DNA of 64,000 bases from Diplolepis rosae (GCA_030998225.1 JAPYXD010000704.1:7006001-7070000); one strand, 5' to 3'; shown: positions 1 to 13,610, counted from the stretch's first letter. Notes: generated from the sequence alone by a model not told the origin. Numbers and translations: made by a program.

Positions 1-65
1 TCAAATGAAGAAGAATAATTTACATTGCATATTGTAGAGGAAAGTTTATTCTCGATTTTAACATT

Positions 66-330
66 AATATAAAAGCTTTAAATTTTCTCAATTCATTGCA
101 GTAAACTACTTCCTAAGAATAGGATGGAACGGAACGAAATTATCCATTTAATTGCTTAAAAATGAAGTGTTTTTAACATTTATTCACACAATTATTGCAA
201 AACATACAAATTTCAAATTTGTATTCAATTTTGATTAACTTTGGAAATAAAATTTTTTTTTCAACTTTTTTTGGCTTATAATGCAGGCAAATTTGCATAG
301 AATATCTGAAATGTATCTGAAATCTTTTAT
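66..330. repeat. diverged copy of the 8866/51860 MITE family
   Basis: It shares the ataaaagctt, cctaagaatag and aatgaagtgttttt blocks in the same order as 8866-9236. Its left end may lie outside or at the window edge. No intact TIR is visible. Confidence 0.4.
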
Positions 331-3300
331 AACTTATTTCTGGATACTGTAAAAATTGAAACTTAGAAAAATAAAGTTATGAAAATTTAAAACATTCTCA
401 TATTTGAAAAACGGATTTTTATATTCATAATACTTGGTAATGAGAAATAAAATATAAATATAATTCAAAAATACAATAACATTATCCTTGATATTATAAT
501 AATTGACAAAAATAATTCGCCTATGGGCTATGGGGTGCAGAATTGTGTTACGTTTCACCCTCTTGAAAGAGAAAAATGTATTGTTATGTGTTGCAAGAAT
601 TAAAAGCTTTTATGCAAATAGCAAAAAGCAAGTGCCCAATCATTCTAGCACGGCAGTATATATACTCATGAAAATTTTCGGTTGATTCAACGAAAGCATT
701 TATTTGATCTAACCAAAGATGGTTTATGTAGATTCGATTTGGTTAAACGAAACGAATATTTCAGTTCATTCAAACAAATTTTGTTCGATTTTACTCAAGA
801 AAATGGTTTGGATAGATCAAGATTTTTTTTTTTTTAGGTGTACCTAAGATACTTTATACATAGTTTCAAATTTCAGTTATGTGTGTTGGTGATTCGATTA
901 AATCAATGATTGCACTGGTATCGACTGATTGGCATGCTGCTTTAGAGTGTCCTACATATCTAGTTGGATGACAGTAGTAAATCGATTCCATTATCGTCAT
1001 TCAGTATATTTAGACTAGGGTTATAATATGAAACTTATTAAACGCGAAATTCAATTACATTAGAGTAAAAATCTATAACGAATAAACTCAGCACATGAAA
1101 ACTGTACAACATTTATTTTGTTTAGTTGACGAAAACACTTCTGAAATTTTATTGAATTAAAATATTTACTAAGAGATCAGTACATGAAAACAAAATAATC
1201 CCTTAAAATTTCATGAACAGTTCAGTACTTTTAGACAATGTTTTAAAAATCGTAAATTTTCAGTAAATTTTTGCAAAGGATGGTAAACTGTTAAGAAGTA
1301 ATAACAAAAAACTAGATGTTTTAATTTTAATGTTTACATATTCAGTATTTTTACATATTTTTAGGAACTTCACACATAATTCGATTTCCTTGTTTTAGAA
1401 ATTAAATAAACTTTTGACCAATCTTTCGTTGAAATGAAAAAAAGTGATGAAATAAAAGTTTTGTTTTTCAATCATTTAACTTATTATCAAATTTTTTAGA
1501 GACATTTCTTCCCAGTTGTCAAATGATGCTTTGCACGATATCGTTGCCTTATATTACCTATATTTTGAAGATATTACATATATAGTATATGATAGCATCC
1601 AGGAATTTATTGGACATGTCACCTTTCAAATCTTGAAATTGATGACTCAACGGTATTTGCCCTTTCATATCCATAAATCTTCATCGTTTTTGAATTCATC
1701 CATCAAAATCAGAATTAAGCGTTGAACGGTACCTTTTGAGTAAACTGGGTAAATACCCTTCAAGTGCAATACACTCAAAGTCATTCTTAACATTATTTTA
1801 GAAAAGTATAGTTTTCAAAGGAACATAAAAAAAATTTTAAAAGGTATGAAACACCTGTTGAACAAAAATTCCCCACTTCAAATTTTGCTCCTATCTATTT
1901 ATATACGCAGGAAAATGATTAGAAATATTCAAAGAAGGTTCGATTTTTATTTTAATAACATGAATTTCCATTAGATTTTACTGGAAGCTAAGTAAAAAGA
2001 AGAGAAAATCTGTTGATTGAATTGAACTTTTTGTAGAATTGACTAAAAAGTCATGTTATCCAAATAAGTTTCAAAATTATTGTATCATAATTATATAATA
2101 ATTTGTATTATAACTATAATTCACAATTACCTCTTTAAAATCTTAAAATTGTCCAAGAAAAATAAGTCTGAACAAATTCTTGTAAATGAGGGATAATATT
2201 TAAAAAAATGAATTTATTTACTCTTTTTGTGCAGTTTTGTTAATGCAAAAAAATATGCAACATGAACTGACGATAAATAAAAATATTTATTTTATGGTTA
2301 CACTTTTTTCTAGCAATATTTCTTTCATCTACTTCCCGGATTATGTTCAATGGTGACGATAATATTTTCCATGAATTCTTCTCCTTTCAAAAGTCTATCT
2401 CTGCATGAGTGATGAAGTTATGAAAGCCGTTAGTATCCGTCACGCTCACGTCCACACCTGACAGGTCATCATAATATAATTACTTTCACTCATGCAACCT
2501 CAATTTTTCAAAAATTGTCTTCATCTCCCATGGGTATCTATTTTTGTTTACATTTCCGTTTGATCTTTTATGGAAGTATCGAAAGAGTGAAAATTTGCAT
2601 CAATCTTAGAGATCATGAAACGATTTTTGGAATCCTTTTTTTTTTAATCCAAGTGACATTCAGGTAAGTACAGGGAAATATATTCAAGGTTGCACACAGG
2701 ATTTCCTATATCTGTCCAAATGATAGGGGAACCACGAACACGAATGTAAATGTAATCGTTGCAATGAATTGGCAGGTTCTCTCTAAGGTTTCTTTAATCT
2801 AGAATCGGATCGCTGAGGTGCGAAGAGCGAATCATCGGAGCGAATGAAAAGTGAAGAATTTACGAGCATGGTGTACTATACCTTCAATAGAATGCGCAAC
2901 TGGATTGAAGTAGGTACATGAGATTACGAAAATGAAAAGATCCGATTCAATCATACCCGCAACCATAAAAAGAAGCTTCAAAAGTAATTAAATTCCTGAA
3001 TAAAAAATGTAAAATACGAGTCTCTAGTCGATAAATTCCGTTCCTTTTTAATCCACTTTACTTCAAATTGTGCTTAGAAAGTATTATGGTTACAAATCCG
3101 ATTCCTAGAAAACAAACCCATAATCGTATCTTTCCATGAAAAATATTTACACAATGTTTTTTGTTACAATTTCTATGAAAGTCTTTGATCTAGAGTTTTT
3201 TGAGTTTCATCAAGGATACACAGAAATAAAATTAATCGAGTTAAAATTATGTACTTTGTATTCAACATATACATAAAGAACAGGTTTTCTTGTTCTGATT

Positions 3301-5359
3301 TTCTAATTAATAACATGGTTTTTTGTTACAAATTATTACAAATTATAAAAGTTCAATTTTCTATTACCAGATACCGTACTTACCAGCAACAGTTTTCGGA
3401 ATCTACACTTTCTACAGAGGGAAATAATCGATGGGTACTTTGCCAACTTTAGGGGATGATATTGATTTCTGCAGAATTGTTACCCATTGAGATTCTTCAG
3501 ACTCTTTACTTACGAATGGTAAATTATCATATGCAATGATTGCGTGGTAAATTATTGATCTGATCATTTTATCACTAATTCCGTCAAGGGCTGTGTAGAT
3601 GTCACTAAGAATATGGAGTAACCAATCTTCATAAAATGTATTTTCCGATTAAATAAAATAAATTACAATAAACCACCATAAAGTAAAAATTGTTATTAGT
3701 TGTAAAGGTTCGGATGTTTGCTTGCTGAGTTTGGAAAAACTTTTCAAATTCTAAACAAAAAATTGTTCTCTGGCCTTAAATTTTATTTTAATATTTTACA
3801 ACTCATAAAAAGTTTAATTGCTTTATGGGTGAGTATAAAAACATCGACGAAAACCTGAGCAAATAATAAATAATACAATATTTGGAATACAAATATATTT
3901 CAGTCCATGAGTCACATTATGACTTTTCTTAATCATTCCTAAAAATAAAGAAAATAGTTAATAACTGTTTAACGACTTTCAATTTTAAGATACGCATATC
4001 TTTTCATGTTTCCCAAGATTTGAATTTTATCGTTGGTCATCGTGTCCAAAGATGTAATGTATAAAGTTTATCAATCAAAATAGTATTTTTTTAATTTAAG
4101 CTATGAATCAATCAAATTTTTATTGGAATATATTTATGCAAAAGCTATAGAAAGTGTTGATAACTTTAATAGACAACAAATTTCTACAAATTGAATAAAG
4201 CGAACTCGTCAGAAAAAAATTCTTTATCCAAATCTGAAAACAAATTTTAAACAGTACTTCTTAGGTGAATAATAAAAAATGTTTGTTTTACTCAGTTTGA
4301 ATCTAGTTTCAAAGAATACATTTGCACAACATTAAATTCCGACGTTGAGTTTCTAATCTCGTAATCAAGAATAAACATGTTCTTAGAGCAGTTTTACCAC
4401 TGTTAAAAATATTCAAAAATTCAACCACTCTTCATTTACAATAGTTGAAACTTTATTTGCTTTCAAGTTTTTCCAATAGTGTAATAAACCGCAGTAGAAC
4501 TCAAAGGATGCTGAACAACTTGAGCAAGTTATGGAGGAGTCAGTTTATTTATGTATCTAATAAAACAACTTAAGTTCATGCGATCTTTGCTCTGTGTCTT
4601 GTACATACATGTTCCAAGTTCTGACTTAAGATAAAGTACGAAGTTCTCAACCACGTTTAAACAATTCGTAGTTTGTAAGTTCAACAAGTTCAACTTCAAA
4701 AGGAGAATCGTCCCTTTATAGTTACAACAACTTGTCCATCGAAACCTTTCTAGTTGTCCCACCCAGGAACTAAACATCTAACAACCCCCCTCACGCGTAC
4801 TCCTAACCAGAAGAGTACGTGACTTTACCAAGCACACACCCTTGTTTCACTGAAGCGCCACGTGGAATCAAGGATTGGTGGGTGGTTGTAAACGCTAGTC
4901 GCGTAGTTTCGAAGTTACTACTTCTTGCTTGCTCCGTATTCCCACCCTGCTTAGCTTGATATCCCCTCCAGACATTGGTCTACACATCCAAAGAGACGCG
5001 CAAACACTTCCAGGTTGCTCGACACACGTTAAAATACCCTCGAAGGTACGGACTTGCATACATACGTATATATAGATAGACGTGTAAGCATACACTAGAA
5101 ATAAACTAAACTTACACTCATGCAATAAATTGCAGTTGCAGCTACTGCTGACTGTGATGATGCTTCAAGAATCCATTCTTATAATTCCTGTCCAACATCC
5201 ACCTTCCTAAGGCAATGGCAGCAGAATATTGACTTACAGACAAGCGATTTTAACTTATCGTTTGCTCACTTGGCCCCTTTTTCATAAGGAATTCGCTTTT
5301 ATATGCTTCATGTATGTAAAAGACTTTACCCATTCATGTCACGGCTTCCGGGTTAATTA
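331..5359. other. AT-rich intergenic or intronic DNA, no gene seen
   Basis: No exon or repeat boundary could be supported. Two patches have higher GC and complexity: 2340-2480 (with a cacctgacaggt word) and 4760-5230. These could be regulatory or conserved non-coding sequence. Short open frames here show no family resemblance. Confidence 0.5.
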
Positions 5360-5449
5360 TTGGGTTGGCAACAAAGTCATTTCGTGTTTTTTTCATGATT
5401 TTCAAAGCAAGTTTAATAATACAAATAACAAAAATTAATCAATTACGTA

Positions 5450-6155
5450 ATGACCATTCTGTTCGATGACCTCTTTCCATCTTTCAGTCAACTTCATAAT
5501 TCCGCTTTCGTAGAAAGTTTGGTTCTTAGAGGCCAAAAACTGAATCAACTCATTTTTGACAGCCTCATTCGAATCGAATGTTTTCATTCAAATGGTTTTG
5601 AAGTGAACGGAATAAATGATAATCGAATGGTGCGAGGTCAGGACTATACGGTGGTTGAGGCATCACTTCCCAGCCTAACTTCAGTAATTTTTTGCGAGTG
5701 ACCAAAGATGTATGTGGTTTGGTGTTATTTTGATGGAAGATGACGCTTTGACGAGTTGCCAGTTCTGGACACTTTTCCTTCATTTTTTTGCTCAATTTCA
5801 TTAGCTGGCGAGAGTAGACATTCGAAATGATAGTTTAGTTCCTTGGGAGCAGCTCAAAATAAACAATACCTTTGAAATCCCACCAAACACTCAGCATAAC
5901 CTTCTTTTGATGAATATTGGCTTTTGATGTCGATTGTGCAGGCTCATCTCGCTTGCTCCATGATCTTTTTCGCAAGACGTTATCGTAAACAACACATTAT
6001 TCATCGCCCTTTATGATTCCCTTTAAAAATGGATCGGTTTTGTTACGTTTCAGCAGTGAATCGCAAATGGAAATTCGTTTCGTGAGTTGAATTTCGTTCA
6101 ATTTCTGAGGAACCTAAATATCGAGCTTATTAACGTAACTAAGTTGTTGGAAATG
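5450..6155 (-). pseudogene. mariner transposase, catalytic part (broken)
   Basis: On the far side of the nested insertion the minus strand reads HFQQLSYVNKLDI, a stop, then ELNEIQ-like linker residues, RISICDSLLKRNKTDPFLKG and a GDE motif holding the first catalytic Asp. A further stretch contains YSPDLAPFDYH. In the fragment beginning MKLSKKMKEK, the position of the second catalytic Asp is HQNN rather than the usual HQDN. Thirty-four residues separate it from the final Asp of LAPFDYH, which is the DD34D spacing. Several in-frame stops and the Asp to Asn change mean no active enzyme could be made. Confidence 0.88.
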
Positions 6156-6156
6156 T

Positions 6157-6703
6157 TTTTATGTGCCTCCGGCGCGTAAACTTGTTTTACGCTACAGTTG
6201 AGTATAGCGTAATGTTGTGTATTACGATACAGAGGAACATAATGTAAAAATTGAACTGAGCATGCGCCTATTACGATACATCGGAGCGTAATCTTCTTAT
6301 TCTTCTTCTTCTTCGTACAGCGTTGGCACCGTACTGACAAAGCCTTGTACAATTGAACTGCGCATGCGTCTATTGCAATACGCTACTACTACACAAGATC
6401 GAGAAATCAAAATGGCCGGAAGTATTCGCGAAATGTCAAGTGAGATGGGCGATAATCACGGCAATTTCGACCTTTTCAGATTGGATTCCAATGTAGGCAT
6501 AAAAACTCGTATATGCGCCGAAGTCACATAAAATAGAATATGTGCCAATGCACAGAATTCGGGTAATTACGAGACTCGCTTAAAATGCTCGCAGGACTGA
6601 TCGCGCCTCGGCTTCGTCTCGGCTACGCGTCGACTACGCCTTGAGTTCGATCTCCTGCGAGCATTGTCGCTCGTCGCGTAATAACCATGTATGTAATAAT
6701 AAT
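6157..6703. mobile_element. nested ~550-bp palindromic element with GC-rich minisatellite, copy 1
   Basis: This block sits inside the mariner transposase reading frame. It begins about tttatgtgcctccggcgcg, contains a cgctacagttgag segment, a TTC-rich run and the gcccatgcac-type internal motif. It ends in a GC-rich stretch of degenerate 12-bp repeats (cctcggctacgt-like) and a ctgcgagcattgtcgctcgtcg hairpin region. It aligns along its length with 18104-18667. The right end has diverged relative to copy 2. No coding capacity is seen. Confidence 0.8.
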
Positions 6704-7003
6704 AACGCATGTATGTGAAATGTTGAGCTTTTCTGCGATATCTCGTGTCGTACTACGCCGGTTATTTTCTATCATTGCTTTTATTTTGTCGTCGCCAACT
6801 TCAGTTGGGCGTCCAGAGCGTGGTACATATTTGAGGTCAAAATCTCTGGAACGAAAACGAGCGAACCAGTTCTGGCACTGGCGTTCTGTTAATGATTTTT
6901 CACCATAAATATCATACAACTTTTTCCGAGCTTGCATTGCGTTTTTATCTTTTTGGAAGTAATAAAGTAAAATGTGACGAAAATGACCGTCTGGAATCTC
7001 CAT
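6704..7003 (-). pseudogene. mariner transposase, N-terminal DNA-binding part (broken)
   Basis: From ATG at 7003 the frame reads MEIPDGHFRHILLYYFQKDK, then KLYDIYGEKSLTERQCQNWF, a FRSRDFDL segment, RSGRPTEV and LNISHTCV. This is the paired helix-turn-helix region of a mariner transposase with its GRP-type linker. The frame is cut after about 100 residues, exactly where the nested element begins. In an intact protein the next residues would lead into the NHL..LGYV segment, which resumes at 6155 on the other side of the insertion. Residues after HTCV in this frame come from the inserted element. Confidence 0.88.
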
Positions 7004-7189
7004 TTCAAATCAATGCAAAACAATAAATAAACTACAAAACTTGAAACGTTTTTTTTTACTGAATAATTCATGAAACGTCAGCTGTCAAATACCATGGACG
7101 GTCTGAAGTTTGTAACTGAGAAGAACGAATTCGAACGACTAAAGTCATCTGACAGAAAAAAGCGAAATGACTTTGTTGCTAACCCAATA

Positions 7190-8532
7190 CATACGGAGAA
7201 ACTCTTCATTGTAAAATTTAGTTTTATTATATTGTATTTATATTGTATTTATTTTTACTAAAAGTCAATAGGAAAAGAGGATATAACGTCGGTTTTTCAG
7301 AAATTACTGTGTTGAATATTAAACTATGGAGATACTAATAATATTGGAGAAAATGGTAAAATGATTGTACTTATGTCTAAACAGAAAAGCAAGTTTTATT
7401 TCCTGAAATAAGGTAGATGTCCCTATTAGTGGCTATGTACCTATTTTGTGTACTATTGTAACATTACTAGAAACGGCATCGGCAGATTATGTTTTGTCGT
7501 TGAAATGTATTGTTAATTTACCAGTACCTTAAAAAACAGTTTTTGTAGATTATTTATGTGTCAAAATAGTATGCTGTGCTCCAAAATAATTTTTAAAGAA
7601 GGTTATTTAAGTATAAAATATATAAGTAGATTTATCACAAATACGTACCGAAAAATTAAGTTGTCGGTATTCGTGTCTATCGTACTAAAACTTCGCAATT
7701 GATTAAATTGTCACTGTTTATCATCCAAAAAGAGCTCATTTGTTGTATTCAAGTTGCCATGAGTTCATAAATTGATAAGAAGGTCGAATTATTTTCATTA
7801 TTTGGAAGTTAATAAAAAAATGTCAACACCTAGGAATCAATTAATTCAGCATAATGCTGAAAATTGTTCATAATTGTGATACATTATTTTTTTACACTTC
7901 AAAAACAGTATCAATAAATGAATTCAAATAATCTACTTGTGCTTCGTGTAAATATCTTTACAATCTTTATTTATGATTGTTTGAAACGTTGTAAATCAAT
8001 TTGAAAATATCGATTATACATTAGTAGAAAAAATTACCCAAAAATATAGAAAAGATAATGAGCAGCGGTTGAATAAAATAATTATTGTGATGAAAAGCAC
8101 GAAAATTTGCAAATAGTTCAAAAAAGTAATCAAACAATAGACTAAGGCAAGTGCAGATGTGTTCGAATATTTATATTATTGCCGAATGAATATATTTTTT
8201 CACATGTTGAATTATTTTTGAGCTAACATGAGTTCTACAAAAAAAAATACTCCATTGACTGAAAAGCACTCCTTACATGGGCACAAATAGGGGCATCTAC
8301 CTTAGTAAAATCGTGATCGACACATCGAACGAATTATATTATTGAAGTAAACCCAATAAATGTTTTATTAATTCCTAAAAAAGAATATTATTATGATCAA
8401 TTTAACCTCATAACTAATTGATTTTCGAACACAATGTAGATTAAGTAGTACAAATATTGTATAGTCAGAAACAGTATACAGAATGTGGTATTCAGTAGAA
8501 AATTTGCATTTTATTCGATCATTTGGGTTTTG
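7190..8532. other. AT-rich DNA, nothing recognised
   Basis: No coding, palindromic or tandem structure was seen between the mariner and HINE-like copy C. Confidence 0.5.
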
Positions 8533-9740
8533 ACATTCTCATCATATGAAAAAATATTGGTTTTATGTGAAAAATGACTTTTCAGATTTTTATAAAATCT
8601 CGGGGTTTTAAGACCCACTGAGTGAGAAAAAATTGTTTTTACAACGGTGTCTGTGTGTCTGTCTGTCGTTGTCGTCTGTAAGCACGATAACTTTAGAAAG
8701 AATGATCGGATTGGACTGTGTTATAATTGTAAAAGAGGTTATCAAAGATGAAAAATTCCATTTTGCACTAAATCTATGCGAGATACAATAAAAGTTTAAA
8801 AAAATAAAATCGTTTATTTTAAAAAGATCTACGAATTTCCTGATGGCCATTTTCTATAGGAATTACACTGCTGTCCAAAAGTTGCCAGGCACTTGTTTTT
8901 AACCATTCATATAAAAGCTTCTAATTTATAAAATAACTAACAATGGATTTTCTCCTTAGAATAACATTGAAGGTAACAAAATTCTGCATTTAATTACCCC
9001 AAAACGAAGTGTTTTAGTCAATTATTAACGAAGATATTGCAAAAAACGTCAAGATTTCAAAGTTTTCTTGGATTTTAAACAATTTTTGAAAAAATAAAGA
9101 TTTTTGAATTTTTCTCAGCTTATTATAAAGGTAAATTTAGATAGACTATTAGCAACGTATTAAAATCATAAATAAATGATTTCACAAATTTCAAGTTATA
9201 CAACATTTTTGTTCTGAGTTCAGATTTTGGCTGCATTCAACAAAAATTATTATACGAAATACGAAAAGAAAGTTATGATACAAAATTGTTTTTTACATAA
9301 AGATTTACAAGTTTATACCAAAACATTTTTTCATAAGATGTATATTTTTCTTGTTAATTTAAAAAATACGATTGAAAATCCAAAATTCAAGTTTTTAACC
9401 ATAATATGTGAAATGCAAAAAAACGTGAGAATGCAAAATTGTTCACTTTAATAAGGTCTACAAATTTTTTCTGACACAGTTTCTGATCAAATGTATTTTT
9501 TTCGTTTTAATATAAGGAAATACGAATAAAACTCAAAAGTTCAATTTTTCAAGAAAAATATGTGAGATACGAAAAAAATGTTAAAATGGAAAATTATTTG
9601 TTTAAATGCGGTCTACAAATTCTCATTAAAAATATTTCTACGCGATGTATATTTTATATTTTGATTTTGAAAACAGTGTTGATAATCAAGAATTCTATTT
9701 TTTAACCAGAATATGTGAGAGAAATTTTATAGAGTAAAAA
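8533..9740 (+). mobile_element. HINE-like repeat copy C, diverged, 3' truncated, with nested MITE
   Basis: It starts acattctcatcatatgaaaa and has a decayed GTCT tract at about 8650-8675 and the acgataactttagaaag segment. It is interrupted at about 8866-9236 by a Tc1-like MITE. The body resumes with attatacgaaatacgaaaag and continues to about 9740. The GC-rich 3' hairpin block is missing. Confidence 0.6.
8866..9236. mobile_element. Tc1-like MITE fragment nested in a HINE-like repeat
   Basis: It begins after TA as CACTGCTGTCCAAAAGTTGC. It matches the copy at 51860 (ctgctgtgcaaaagtcgcc) and shares the ataaaagcttctaatttata block. It splits HINE-like copy C, so it is the younger insertion. The right end, near the ggctgcattcaa motif, is approximate. 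Confidence 0.6.
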
Positions 9741-10239
9741 AAATATATATATAAAAAAAGGGAGTTCAATTCAGTGCCAATAAAATAATAGGGAATTAAT
9801 CTTCATAGGAAATCCCCTATGAGTTACCTCTACAAGAAAATTAAAATCTTATGAAGTAAGTGGTCAAAAATTACATATACGAATAGATTTTCTGTTGCAA
9901 ATTGATCATTTAATTTCTTCCTCTCTTCTACCACTCTTTTTAAATTTCACTTCACCATAGAATTCACTAGGTGCCAGTAACCAATCTGTTATCGTGAATT
10001 CTAAAACCATCCTTTATCTGTCATCGAGGAATTAAATGATTGACGTGCTCCTTTTATAAAGATATGCGATTCATTTAATCCTCATTTCCATCTTTCATAA
10101 TTTTGTATACCTAGGATACGAAAGAATTTATTTTTTTTGGGGAATGATACTCGAGCTATTCAATCGGAAGATTTAGGCTCAAATATTAAATTAAAACGAA
10201 TTTTTTAAATTTTAACGTTACAATATATTAATGCTACAA

Positions 10240-10450
10240 ATTCTGCAACCTTTTTATAAAAGGTATAATTTTTTCTGTTATTAGGTAAGTGTAAAAAAAA
10301 AATTACAAAATGCGTTCTTTCCCAATTTCAACTAGTAGTTTTTTCCAGTAAATTTAATCACTGACGGAATTCTAGATACAAATTATAAAAAATCATTTGA
10401 ACTGATTTCTTGGTTAATGTGATTTGAAACAACTAATATATATACATATA
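10240..10450 (+). repeat. diverged direct repeat, copy 1 (related to 12325)
   Basis: It shares acctttttataaaa, tagtagttttttcc, agatacaaatta and gaactgatttcttggtt blocks with 12325-12605 in the same order. Confidence 0.45.
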
Positions 10451-11630
10451 TATGCAATTATTTACTACAATATATTTACAATTAATTTACTGATTGAAAT
10501 TAGTGACAAATAACTGATTAAAATTATGATATTTAACTTTGTTAAATATATAGTCAGCAAAAATTTTCACCATTTTTACTGTTATTTATTTCAAAAATGC
10601 AAGCAGAAATCAGCAGAAAAAAAGCTCTGAAACTAGAACACATTAATGAATAATAGATAGATTTAGCATTATCTGCTTTCTTGTTTCTTGAAAAGTTATA
10701 TTTTTTAATAAACGAACTATTAATAGCCGAATATGTTGTAACATTTCTACTTTTCCCCTGGTTGCCAGACGCTTCAGTCAGCCAGGGTTTGGTAGGAGTG
10801 GGGGAGTAGTTGTTTTTTTGTGAGAGTGGATATAAACAAAAAGTTTTTGACGTGGACCGGTGTCAGTGTAAGCGTGAGTCTACGTGTTGATCCAATTTTA
10901 ATTTAATATGAGATGGATACAGAGATTTTTCTATATTAATTTATAAAAACGTAAATTTACTGAATTTATTAGAATTTATTATGGTATATATAAATATCAT
11001 ATAATTAATAATTTTACTTTGATTAACTTTTATATCTTGGAATAAGTATTCTACCGAAAACTAAGGTTATATAAAAAACCGTGATTAAAAAAGAAATGTC
11101 AGTAATATCCAATCAATTTGAAAAAATTAATTTTCAAGTATTTCAAGAATTTTCATCCAGACGAAACTTTATAAATGTCAGTTCACGCGGCAATGAGTTA
11201 TCATTCCATATTAGATGTTGTCTCGATCTAATTACTGTTTAGACTTCTTAATTCTTTTTTGCAGGGAGATTTTTCATTGATTTTTGCATCAAGAATGCAA
11301 AATTGAAAATGGCGATCACAAAATGGCAAACAATTTTCCAAAAAATTATTGAATTTGAATAACTATTTGTTATCGAAGGTTCTCGAGGTCACTAAATGTA
11401 TTATAAATACAAAATTTTCAAGGGCAAATAACTTGACAACATAATTATAGGATTCGCAACTAAATTTTTTGTTAGATGTTTTACAGGCCGCTGTTTCTGA
11501 AATTCGTATTGAGAATGTAAGTTTTAGTAAGACATTTATTCATCTCTATATTTGAGAAAATCAAAGCAGAATGATAATCATCTTTTTTCAGGTTATATTA
11601 TACATTTTGAAACAGGTATACTTGTCAGAA

Positions 11631-11785
11631 GATTGGCATTGAATGGCATTAAAATAGTAAGATCTGGAAAGAAACGGAATCGAAAATGAATCTTTTGAAT
11701 GCCTAGGCAATAAAAGGCATTCAAAAGTTTCATTCTCGATTCCGTTTCTTTCTAAATCTTGACATTCCAATGCCATTCAATGCCC
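11631..11785. repeat. 155-bp long hairpin
   Basis: Two ~70-bp arms, from ggcattgaatggcatt to tttgaatgcc, are inverted copies around a ~10-bp loop (taggcaataa). It includes the pair gaaacggaatcga / tcgattccgtttc. No target duplication was recognised. It may be a small MITE or a long precursor-like hairpin. Confidence 0.65.
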
Positions 11786-12324
11786 ATTTTCTTACTGGTT
11801 ACATAATAAAGTATAATCATATAATCAAAAGGTTATGGGTAGTTTGACATAAAAATTTACTTATAACTTTGAAAATGGCAAAATACCGTTTAAAATTTTC
11901 ACAGAACTTCAAAACAATATTAAAAGAAACTTATTCGTTTAAAAATTGGCTTATGTTTTTGTAAGTAAGGGTATTTTTATATTTAATTTAATCCAGCCTC
12001 AAATTTTAACTTAGTTTTTCGAACAAAATCTATATTAAGTAGTAAAAATATTTCATAGTCAGACCTCAGATAAAAAATATAATATTCACTAGGAAATCTC
12101 CATTTTATTTCATTTTTAGGGTTTTACTTCTTCAATGATTGTGGTGACCAATAAATAGTCTTCCATGGAAATAAAATTTCAAGCAGGAAATATATTGTAT
12201 TTTTTAGTGTGTCCGTGAATTTTCTGTTTACTTGAAATTCAGACTAAAGCTGAAATATCCAATGTGTTTAGTAAGCTGTATGAAAATTTTTCGTGAATTG
12301 TTCTTTTTGAAATTAGCGAGTGCT

Positions 12325-12605
12325 GCTACCTTTTTATAAAAGAATCCATAATCCATTTTACATAACCGTGTCAAGCTTGACACTATTGTTAAATACTTGA
12401 GAATAACTCAACAAACGCATTTTATATTATTTTCTTGCTATTCGCTTACTGTAAAAAAAATTCACAAAATACATAATTTCCTAATTTTAATCAGTAGTTT
12501 TTTTAGTGATTCCAATCAGCAACTAAATTCTCGATACAAATTAGGAAAAATTATTTTAACTGATTTCTCAGTTGTTGTGATTTAGAACGACTAATTATAT
12601 AGCTA
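12325..12605 (+). repeat. diverged direct repeat, copy 2 (related to 10240)
   Basis: It carries the same ordered blocks as 10240-10450 with a longer central part. An old duplication or dispersed repeat. Confidence 0.45.
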
Positions 12606-13610
12606 CAAGTGATTCATTTTCCTTGTAGTTACGCTTCTGTTTTTCAGCTTTCTAAAAGATTCATTTAAAGCCAATTAACGTATTTTAAAAAGATTTTAAA
12701 AGAAAACGTCATTTTAATTCTTTATTTAACATGCAATATTTCACTCACAAAATTTCAGAAACTATAGTGATGAACATTTTCCAAAATGCCATCACATTAA
12801 GTGCAAGAGTTGAAATATATATAGTGATATGGGAACATTTATAAGTTAAGAAAGATACATGGGTACAAGAAGTTTTAGAAAGGAGAGTTATATCATGTTC
12901 AGCCTATACTGATAGAAATGGTTCGGGAGTTTTAGCCATTCAGTTGTAGGTTGGGAATTTATAATTGTATTTATAAAATAATATGTCTCTCTGAACAACG
13001 CAGGATGTTAAATACAGAAATCAAAATATTGTAAGTGAAACTGGTCGAATCAGAAATATAATATGGGAAGGCGAACAATACATTTTTCCATAGCAACCAA
13101 TAATATGGTTAATTCGTTCATATTTATTCAGTTATATTCGGATGGTTAAAATACAAATCTCATATTGCTGTATCTATGCCAGCAATAAGGTAAGGTTAAA
13201 TTAATCATAAATATCGTTGTAACAGCCATTCCTTTCTATCAGTGTAATTTAGAAATTGTGTTCCCGACTATTCAACATATTCCTTGATTAATCTGTCGCT
13301 GTCCAATGTTTGAAATATAAGTGAAGAAGCTTTTGCATAGTCCGACCTTTACAAAAAAATGCATCTGAATACATGCAGTTAAATCTTCCAAAAAATAAGT
13401 ATTACATAAAAATTTCAAACTCGATTAAATTAAATTATGTGGCATCATAAAAAATATTTTAAACAGGCATTTTATCCTCCTTCTTATTCTTCTTCGCCTG
13501 TGTCCATGAAATTTTCGCGACCAAGCACAATTCATGTATATAATGTGCGTATAAGATATATACGTTTACCTTAATGTCAATATACATGTATGTATGTATA
13601 CAAGGTTGGT

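Larger units (their letters stand above)
5360..7187 (-). mobile_element. DD34D mariner element with both TIRs, interrupted by a nested insertion
   Basis: The terminal inverted repeats are TTGGGTTGGCAACAAAGTC on the left and the complement of its close match (TTGGGTTAGC...) on the right. Both are flanked by TA at 5358-5359 and 7188-7189, the standard Tc1/mariner target duplication. The total is 1,828 bp. Subtracting the ~550-bp nested element gives about 1,280 bp, the usual full length of a mariner. The transposase runs on the minus strand. The terminal repeats still match well, but the coding region is broken, so this is a dead copy that might at most be mobilised in trans. Confidence 0.92.
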
